From: Pontibacter arcticus
Lineage (GTDB): Bacteria; Bacteroidota; Bacteroidia; Cytophagales; Hymenobacteraceae
Assembly (NCBI RefSeq): GCF_003284895.1
Contig: NZ_QMDV01000001.1
Coordinates: 399,080 to 463,079, forward strand
DNA: 64,000 nt
Direction: 5' to 3'
Part shown: piece by piece, positions 58,680-64,000 of the stretch
How the letters are laid out: each line of letters begins with the position of its first letter
Numbering within the stretch: the first letter of the stretch is position 1
The notes under the pieces: model-generated
What the model was told of the DNA's origin: nothing
The model's database searches: none
What the model saw: the letters and a program-made list of their open reading frames with translations, nothing else
Position numbers and translations under genes: made by a program

Positions 58680-59237
58680 CTACGATTCTTTTTCTACCTG
58701 TATGTAATTCAGCTCAACTGGCGTATTTCTTCCAAATATTTTCACCATTACGTTAAGCTTTTTACGCTCTTCAAACACCTCTTCTACCGTTCCGGAGAAG
58801 CCACTAAACGGACCATCCATCACTTTTACCATCTCACCTACGATGAATGGTGTATCCAGCACTTCAGCTTGCTCTTCTGCCTCATCAACAGTACCTAAGA
58901 TTCTATTGATTTCAGATTGACGAAGTGGAACAGGCTTTTTACCAGCTACACCTTCATTTGAACCTAGAAAACCAATAACTCCTGGTGTGCTAATAATTAT
59001 GTGCTCAGCTTCTCCATGAGAAAGGTCTGCATTTACTAATACATACCCCGGGAAGAAGTTACGCTCTCTGATTCTTTTTTTCCCGGCACGCATTTCGTAA
59101 ACTTTTTCAGCTGGAATAAGTACTTGTGGTACATATTCATCTAGTTGCTGTCTTACGATTTCGTTTTCCAGATAAGCTTTTACTTTTTTTTCCTGCCCAC
59201 TAACTGCGCGAACCACATACCATTTTAACTCTGCCAT
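58680..59237 (-). CDS. nusG: Transcription elongation/antitermination factor NusG
   Basis: 185 residues. NGN domain: WYVVRAVSGQEKKVKAYLEN and RNFFPGYVLVNADL; a KOW domain at the C-terminus: VGEMVKVMDGPFSGFSGTVE. It couples RNA polymerase to the ribosome through S10 and acts with Rho. It starts 9 nt after secE. Confidence 0.98.
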   Translation of the reverse strand: MAELKWYVVRAVSGQEKKVKAYLENEIVRQQLDEYVPQVLIPAEKVYEMRAGKKRIRERNFFPGYVLVNADLSHGEAEHIIISTPGVIGFLGSNEGVAGKKPVPLRQSEINRILGTVDEAEEQAEVLDTPFIVGEMVKVMDGPFSGFSGTVEEVFEERKKLNVMVKIFGRNTPVELNYIQVEKES

Positions 59238-59246
59238 CGCGTATGC

Positions 59247-59438
59247 TTAAAATTGGTTGTAAAACCATGTCAGCACCGAGTCAAATGCAAAGTCCATTGC
59301 ACCTACTACTAGAGCAAAAGCAAGTGAACCTATTAACACTAACACAGAACTATTCTGTAGCTCTGCATAAGAAGGCCATGAGACTTTCGTCTTCATCTCT
59401 TCTACTGTTTCGTTTATATAGTTGGATACTTTGCTCAT
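59247..59438 (-). CDS. secE: Protein translocase subunit SecE
   Basis: 63 residues with one membrane segment (SVLVLIGSLAFALVVGAMDFAF) after the conserved amphipathic NETVEEMKTKVSWPSYAELQ, the short single-span form used by most bacteria. It clamps SecY in the translocation channel. It starts 29 nt after the tRNA-Trp 3' end and is the first protein gene of the secE-nusG-rplKAJL-rpoBC unit. Confidence 0.95.
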   Translation of the reverse strand: MSKVSNYINETVEEMKTKVSWPSYAELQNSSVLVLIGSLAFALVVGAMDFAFDSVLTWFYNQF

Positions 59439-59466
59439 GGTTATACGTTACCAGAAAATTTGTTTG

Positions 59467-59539
59467 CACGGGTGGAGAGACTCGAACTCCCAGCCAATGG
59501 TTTTGGAGACCACTACTCTACCAATTGAGCTACACCCGT
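59467..59539 (-). tRNA. trnW: tRNA-Trp (anticodon CCA)
   Basis: 73 nt. Acceptor arms ACGGGTG/CACCCGT, anticodon CCA at 59504-59506, T-loop GTTCGAG and discriminator G. No CCA end is encoded, so CCA must be added. It sits between tuf and secE behind its own promoter, so the precursor is the front of the secE-rpoBC transcript. Confidence 0.97.
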
Positions 59540-59574
59540 AAAAAAATGCACACCATTTTTTCTAATGGAGTGCA
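59540..59574 (-). terminator. Terminator-like hairpin directly before tRNA-Trp
   Basis: An 11-position stem with one mismatch (59547-59557 with 59564-59574, GTGCA/TGCAC ends), then seven U, ending one base before the mature tRNA. Read-through RNA from tuf would fold it fully; RNA from the adjacent promoter probably includes only part of it. Confidence 0.55.
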
Positions 59575-59602
59575 AATTTATACATTATTTAAATGAAAAC
59601 AA
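59573..59602 (-). promoter_or_regulatory. Promoter of tRNA-Trp-secE-nusG-rplKAJL-rpoBC
   Basis: The minus strand reads TTG, exactly 19 nt, TAAATTTGCAC, a perfect fit to TTG-N19-TAnnTTTG. The TTG (59600-59602) lies in the tuf terminator hairpin. Confidence 0.8.
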
Positions 59603-59638
59603 ACCCGTTCTGAAAAAACTTCTTCAGTAACGGGTTTG
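59600..59638 (-). terminator. Terminator of tuf
   Basis: Stem CAAACCCGTT/AACGGGTTTG (59600-59609 with 59629-59638), extended by CTGAA/TTCAG after a one-base bulge, 11 nt past the tuf stop. A U-rich stretch follows in minus-strand RNA. Confidence 0.88.
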
Positions 59639-59649
59639 CAACATTATAA

Positions 59650-60837
59650 TTAGTCAAGGATCTCAGTTACCTGACCGGCACCTACTGTTCTACCACCTTC
59701 ACGGATAGCGAAACGAAGACCTTTTTCCATTGCTACTTTGTTGATCAACTTCACAGTAATTGTGATGTTATCACCAGGCATAACCATTTCTACGCCTTCT
59801 GGAAGCATGATCTCACCAGTTACGTCTGTAGTTCTTAAGTAGAACTGTGGACGGTATCTGTTAAAGAATGGCGTGTGACGTCCACCTTCTTCTTTAGAAA
59901 GAACGTAAACTTCAGCCTTAAACTCTTGGTGCGGCTTAACTGAACCTGGCTTGCAGATAACCATACCACGACGGATATCAGTTTTCTCAATACCACGAAG
60001 TAAAAGACCTACGTTATCACCAGCTTCACCTCTGTCTAGGATCTTGCGGAACATTTCAACACCAGTTACTACTGATTTCATGTTCTCAGCACCCATACCC
60101 AGGATGTCAACTTGCTCACCAGAGTTGATTACACCACGCTCGATACGGCCTGTCGCAACAGTACCACGACCAGTGATTGAGAACACGTCCTCAACTGGCA
60201 TCAAGAATGGAAGATCAGTTAAACGAGCTGGAATCGGAATGAAGCTATCTACTGCTTCCATTAATTCCTCGATAGTTTTAACCCATTTCTCATCACCGTT
60301 CAAGCCACCAAGAGCTGAACCCTGAATTACTGGAATGTTATCGCCATCGAAATCATAGAAAGAAAGAAGTTCACGGATTTCCATCTCAACAAGCTCAAGA
60401 AGCTCTGGATCGTCTACCATGTCTACTTTGTTCATGAATACTACTAGCTGAGGTACACCTACCTGACGAGCAAGAAGGATGTGCTCACGCGTTTGTGGCA
60501 TTGGTCCGTCAGTTGCAGCAACTACCAGGATAGCACCGTCCATCTGAGCAGCACCAGTAACCATGTTCTTCACATAGTCAGCGTGACCAGGACAGTCAAC
60601 GTGTGCATAGTGACGGTTTTCAGTTGCGTATTCTACGTGTGAAGTATTGATTGTAATACCTCTTTCTTTTTCTTCAGGAGCGTTATCAATTGAAGAGAAG
60701 TCGCGAAGTTGAGCAAGACCTTTTTTAGCCAATACTGTAGTAATGGCAGCAGTCAAAGTTGTTTTGCCGTGGTCAACGTGACCGATTGTACCGATGTTTA
60801 CGTGCGGTTTGGAGCGGTCAAATGTTTCTTTAGCCAT
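59650..60837 (-). CDS. tuf: Translation elongation factor Tu
   Basis: 395 residues. The G domain has [20 protein letters not shown], the switch region [36 protein letters not shown] and [10 protein letters not shown]; domain II and III follow, with the C-terminal [20 protein letters not shown]. It delivers aminoacyl-tRNA to the ribosome. It follows three tRNA genes in the same direction and probably shares their transcript; only one tuf copy is seen here. Confidence 0.99.
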   Translation of the reverse strand: MAKETFDRSKPHVNIGTIGHVDHGKTTLTAAITTVLAKKGLAQLRDFSSIDNAPEEKERGITINTSHVEYATENRHYAHVDCPGHADYVKNMVTGAAQMDGAILVVAATDGPMPQTREHILLARQVGVPQLVVFMNKVDMVDDPELLELVEMEIRELLSFYDFDGDNIPVIQGSALGGLNGDEKWVKTIEELMEAVDSFIPIPARLTDLPFLMPVEDVFSITGRGTVATGRIERGVINSGEQVDILGMGAENMKSVVTGVEMFRKILDRGEAGDNVGLLLRGIEKTDIRRGMVICKPGSVKPHQEFKAEVYVLSKEEGGRHTPFFNRYRPQFYLRTTDVTGEIMLPEGVEMVMPGDNITITVKLINKVAMEKGLRFAIREGGRTVGAGQVTEILD

Positions 60838-60909
60838 TGTATGATATTAAATTAAGGTTAAAACGTTTAAGTTTATGCGCGCTTTTAAAGGACACGTACC
60901 GGAACTTAG

Positions 60910-60981
60910 AGCCAACGATGGGAATTGAACCCACGACCTCTTCCTTACCAAGGAAGCACTCTACCCCTGAGCTACGTCGGC
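60910..60981 (-). tRNA. trnT: tRNA-Thr (anticodon GGT)
   Basis: 72 nt. Acceptor GCCGACG/CGTTGGC with one G-U pair, anticodon GGT at 60947-60949 within loop TTGGTAA, T-arm GTGGGTTCAATTCCCAT. No encoded CCA. It lies about 70 nt before tuf. Confidence 0.96.
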
Positions 60982-61090
60982 TTCTTATCTCCGAAAATCA
61001 AAACCTCTATTTACAGTAATAAGGAAATCCATCTACACAGAATTCCTTCTTTTAATAACCCGTAAGAGATTAAATTTATTCTTTAGAGAG

Positions 61091-61163
61091 AGCGGGAGAC
61101 GAGGTTCGAACTCGCGACCTATAGCTTGGAAGGCTATCGCTCTACCAACTGAGCTACTCCCGC
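61091..61163 (-). tRNA. trnG: tRNA-Gly (anticodon TCC)
   Basis: 73 nt. Acceptor GCGGGAG/CTCCCGC, anticodon TCC in loop CTTCCAA, T-arm GCGAGTTCGAACCTCGT, discriminator U. No encoded CCA. Middle gene of the tRNA cluster before tuf. Confidence 0.97.
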
Positions 61164-61175
61164 TTTTAAAATTTT

Positions 61176-61240
61176 GAATGACTGAACCCCGAATTCATTG
61201 TCTTGCCTTAAGCAAAACGCAATTCAAAATTCAGTCATTC
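61176..61240 (-). repeat. Inverted repeat in the tRNA-Tyr/tRNA-Gly spacer
   Basis: GAATGACTGAA (61176-61186) and TTCAGTCATTC (61230-61240) are perfect 11-bp reverse complements flanking 43 nt. In the precursor RNA it could bring the ends of the spacer together between the two tRNAs. Confidence 0.6.
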
Positions 61241-61245
61241 TTTTG

Positions 61246-61328
61246 TGGGGAGAGCAGGATTCGAACCTGCGAAAGTTTACACTAACGGAGTTACAGTCCG
61301 TTCCATTTGGCCGCTCTGGAATCTCCCC
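61246..61328 (-). tRNA. trnY: tRNA-Tyr (anticodon GTA)
   Basis: 83 nt, long because it is a class II tRNA with an extended variable arm. Acceptor GGGGAGA/TCTCCCC, anticodon GTA in loop CTGTAAC, T-arm GCAGGTTCGAATCCTGC, discriminator A. No encoded CCA. First gene of the tRNA-tuf unit. Confidence 0.97.
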
Positions 61329-61410
61329 GATTGCTAATCTTACATTAAATCAGCAGAACTTTTTCCTTTAACCTTTTCGCTTTGCAGCGCTTCTTCGTTC
61401 TAAGGAGATG

Positions 61411-61440
61411 CAAAATTAAGCGCATTTTGTTTTAAGTCAA
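61411..61440 (-). promoter_or_regulatory. Promoter of the tRNA-Tyr-Gly-Thr-tuf unit
   Basis: The minus strand reads TTG (61438-61440), exactly 19 nt, TAATTTTGCAT (61411-61418), a perfect match to the Bacteroidota consensus, about 80 nt before the tRNA-Tyr 5' end. Confidence 0.8.
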
Positions 61441-61477
61441 ATATTCTTGCAACTATTTTCAAATATTTTCTGCCGGG

Positions 61478-64000
61478 CTACTGCATCTGGTTATACATTT
61501 CCAGTACGCGTTCGTCTTTTTCAGCTTTCTTGATTTCTTCGAGCAGAGCCTTAACTTCTGATTTATTGGACATTACAGTTAAAGCCTGGTAAGCCGAAGC
61601 CCGGACATAGTACTGATTGTGATTCTGAGCCAGGTCAGAAAGAATTTTTATGGCTTCGGGTGTATTTGCTTCTTCGTTGCCGGCTAAGTAAGCTCCGAAG
61701 CTTTGTAACAGGTAATACAAGCTGCTGTTTTTTCCTTGTTTCAGTTTATCTAAAAACCATTTATACTTTGCTTCCCCGCCCTGCATGGCATACAGGTTTG
61801 CAAGCGCCAGTACTATTTCTTCATTTTTTTCATCATCAAACCTTGCTAATTTCTGCATGGTATCAGTTGCGCCGCTACCTGCATAAGCAAGTATAGCTGC
61901 TGCTGTAACCTGGTACGAACTATCGTTTAAGGCTTTCTCAAATAAAGTTCTATACTTGTCTCCGTTCCAAGCAGCCAATGTTAGTATGGCATCAGCCCGC
62001 ACAGCGCCTCGCTTGTCTTTTTGCGCCATTTGCGCTATTGTGGGTTCAAGTGTTGTGGCTTGTTCTTTTGACAGGTTACTTAAAAGGTTAATAGCTGTAC
62101 TTCTGACAACCCAATAGTCATCTTTCAAGGCTGTTTCTAACAGCTTTCTTACTTCTGGTTCAGCTACTTTTTCTTTTAACTTTACTATTGCCTCCATTTT
62201 AGGAGCAAACTGTTTGGCGTTATAGAACTGGTAAGTTAATTCAGCGCCTGTTTTCGCATGTGCTATTGTTCCGAGCAACTGGTTTTCTGCATCAAATAAA
62301 ACGGATTGCGGCTGTGTACTTACCGGAAATGTAAACGTCTGCTCTGCTTTTGTGATCTCAATCGGGTACAGGCTTTTCTTTCCTTCGTTCCAGATGGCTA
62401 TTTGTAGTGGCAGCCTGTAAACCGGGGTATAGGTGGTATCCTGAAGTTGTTTTACACGAATAGCAAGTTGCCCATTGGCATAGGTATGATTCACTTCCAG
62501 TTCAGGGTGGCCAGGCTTCATAAACCACTGGTCGAAAAACCACATCAGGTCTTTGCCGGTTATGTCTTCAAAGGCCATGCGCAGTTCAGCTACCTCCACT
62601 GCACTAAATTTATTTCTGGTTAAGTATAAATTCAGCGAAGCCCAGAAAGCCTCATCGCCTACATACTTGCGCAGCATGTGCAGCACACGACCACCCTTTG
62701 CATACGAGTGGCTGTCAAACATATCATCCTGGTTTTTATAATGATACCGGATGAGCGGTTCGCGTTTCGTTTCTGCCTCATCCAGGTACTGGTTTAATTC
62801 ATCCAGCTGGCTGTAAGCTGCTTCATCAGGGCCATACTTGTGTTCTGCCCACAGGTATTCTGAATAGTTGGCGAACGCTTCGTTCAGTGGCAGATTAGCC
62901 CATGATTCCGTGGTTACATAATCACCGAACCATTGGTGGAAAAGTTCGTGCGCTATAATGCCATCCCAGTTCTTATCCAGCAGTTCGCGCTCGTTTAGTT
63001 GCAGGTCTTCCATAAAGGTAGAAGCTGATGTATTCTCCATCGCACCAGATACAAAATCGCGCACAACAACCTGCGAATACTTCGCCCACGGATACGCCAC
63101 GCCAAGCTTTTTAGAGAAGAACTCCATCATTTCCGGCGTATTGCCAAAGATTTTCTTTGCAGTGCCTTTGTAAGCCGGTTCTACATAATAATTTACTTCC
63201 TTGTCGCGCCATTTATCTTTTACTACAGCATACTCTCCTATAGCCAGCATGGCTAAGTATGGTGCGTGCGGTAATTCCTGTTTCCAGTAATCTGTTTTGG
63301 TACCGTCGGCGTTCTGGCGCGAGTAAATAAAAGCCCCGTTAGACAGCGTGGTATACTTTGGATCTACCGTAATATAGATCTCCTGCGTCATGCGCTCGTT
63401 GGGTGTATCTATTGTAGGGAACCAAGCGGAGTTAGCTTGGGTTTCGCCCTGCGTCCAGATCTGCTTTGGCTTATCTGGCTCCTGCCCTAACGGATTTATA
63501 AAGTATAAACCTTTGTCTTCCGTAATGGCATCGCTCCCGCCTTTGGCTAGTTCGTTTGGTTTGGCTGTGTACTCTATCTCGATTATGTATTGCTCGGTGC
63601 GGGTATAGGTCTTATTTAACTGTATGGTCAGCTTGCGGCCATCGTACTCATATTTTAGGGGCGTTCCGTCGTTATCTTTCAGCAGGTTTATACTATGTAC
63701 ATCGAAACCCTGTGCATCCAGTACCAGTTTATTCTGCGGATAAAAGTATGGCTTTAAGGTAAGCTCGGCTAAGCCGTTGAGTTGCTGTTTTTCCCAGTTA
63801 AAACTAATGCGCAGCTTGGTGTGCAGCAGGTCATGCTCCAGCGTGCGCGATGGGTTGAACGTATGCTTTTGAGGCGCTATTGTAAGTATGGAATCTGTTG
63901 GCGCTACTTGCGGTTTTGGGGTTGCAGCAGCTGTAGTGCCGCCGGCCGTTACGCCTTTATTTGTGTTACAGCCAGTAGTAAAGGCCAGCGTGGCAGCCAT
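61478..64000 (-). CDS. M1-family aminopeptidase lipoprotein (5' end cut by the window)
   Basis: At least 840 residues. The visible start AATLAFTTGC is the end of a lipoprotein signal without its basic start, so the true start lies beyond the right edge. The gluzincin motifs are present: GAMEN (about 319-323 as numbered here), HELFHQWFGD (zinc His351 and His355, catalytic Glu352) and NEAFANY (zinc Glu374). The last ~200 residues are HEAT-like helical repeats (LKDDYWVVRSTAINLLSNLS and similar), as in Bacteroidota M1 peptidases. It trims N-terminal residues of peptides, probably at the outer membrane. Confidence 0.92.
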   Translation of the reverse strand: MAATLAFTTGCNTNKGVTAGGTTAAATPKPQVAPTDSILTIAPQKHTFNPSRTLEHDLLHTKLRISFNWEKQQLNGLAELTLKPYFYPQNKLVLDAQGFDVHSINLLKDNDGTPLKYEYDGRKLTIQLNKTYTRTEQYIIEIEYTAKPNELAKGGSDAITEDKGLYFINPLGQEPDKPKQIWTQGETQANSAWFPTIDTPNERMTQEIYITVDPKYTTLSNGAFIYSRQNADGTKTDYWKQELPHAPYLAMLAIGEYAVVKDKWRDKEVNYYVEPAYKGTAKKIFGNTPEMMEFFSKKLGVAYPWAKYSQVVVRDFVSGAMENTSASTFMEDLQLNERELLDKNWDGIIAHELFHQWFGDYVTTESWANLPLNEAFANYSEYLWAEHKYGPDEAAYSQLDELNQYLDEAETKREPLIRYHYKNQDDMFDSHSYAKGGRVLHMLRKYVGDEAFWASLNLYLTRNKFSAVEVAELRMAFEDITGKDLMWFFDQWFMKPGHPELEVNHTYANGQLAIRVKQLQDTTYTPVYRLPLQIAIWNEGKKSLYPIEITKAEQTFTFPVSTQPQSVLFDAENQLLGTIAHAKTGAELTYQFYNAKQFAPKMEAIVKLKEKVAEPEVRKLLETALKDDYWVVRSTAINLLSNLSKEQATTLEPTIAQMAQKDKRGAVRADAILTLAAWNGDKYRTLFEKALNDSSYQVTAAAILAYAGSGATDTMQKLARFDDEKNEEIVLALANLYAMQGGEAKYKWFLDKLKQGKNSSLYYLLQSFGAYLAGNEEANTPEAIKILSDLAQNHNQYYVRASAYQALTVMSNKSEVKALLEEIKKAEKDERVLEMYNQMQ

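Noticed and set aside
29840-60837. The AT-rich ribosomal and RNA polymerase block as horizontally acquired DNA
   Set aside because: The lower GC and different codon use fit translational selection in highly expressed genes; gene order is typical of bacterial chromosomes.

Overview
The window is from a Bacteroidota chromosome, most likely family Hymenobacteraceae (Pontibacter or a close relative). The lineage call is an inference from several signals: TTG-N19-TAnnTTTG promoters, a general lack of Shine-Dalgarno sequences, an enlarged SecA, families typical of Bacteroidota (DUF2490, DUF3467, DUF5602), a zinc-free L36, and a fused str/S10/spc/alpha ribosomal block with the tRNA-tuf-tRNA-secE-nusG-rplKAJL-rpoBC cluster upstream. 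No database search was possible.

Layout. 1-15.6 kb is a GC-richer housekeeping region, mostly on the minus strand: an ECF sigma factor with a membrane partner and a secreted protein, ALDH7 dehydrogenase, HtrA protease, Hsp20, a DUF2490 protein, an M20 amidohydrolase, a SPOR lipoprotein overlapping deoC, secA, a GNAT acetyltransferase, dapF, and an rRNA-type methyltransferase on the plus strand. 15.7-18.4 kb is an AT-richer accessory island with three plus-strand genes: a small lipoprotein, an exported erythromycin-esterase-family protein, and a rifamycin ADP-ribosyltransferase (Arr) with a TPR-like N-terminal extension. Each gene is followed by an imperfect palindrome, and two of these share the opening CTAACAAnGnACAAACG, so the island looks like a gene-cassette array. 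18.4-29.8 kb carries a Ppx/GppA phosphatase, a DUF5602 lipoprotein, a large TPR protein, an Ldh-family dehydrogenase, CorA, HscA, an FtsB/DivIC protein, enolase and carA.

29.8-61.3 kb is one long minus-strand block for transcription and translation. In transcription order it runs tRNA-Tyr, tRNA-Gly, tRNA-Thr, tuf, terminator, tRNA-Trp, secE, nusG, rplK, rplA, rplJ, rplL, rpoB, rpoC, a DUF3467 gene, rpsL, rpsG, fusA, rpsJ, terminator, then rplC through the S10, spc and alpha genes to rpoA and rplQ. Consensus promoters can be read before tRNA-Tyr, tRNA-Trp, rpsL, rplC and (weaker) rpsH, and hairpins punctuate rplL-rpoB, rpoB-rpoC and rpsJ-rplC. The window ends inside an M1 aminopeptidase lipoprotein.

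The most unusual signals are: (i) the heptamer AAGTATA/TATACTT, present roughly eighty times in the first 30 kb in genes and spacers on both strands, absent from the 3 kb accessory island and sparse in the ribosomal block; (ii) the cassette-like island with two antibiotic-inactivation-type genes; (iii) a composite inverted palindrome at 13.7 kb whose arms show compensatory base changes; (iv) a perfect 31-bp inverted repeat between corA and hscA.
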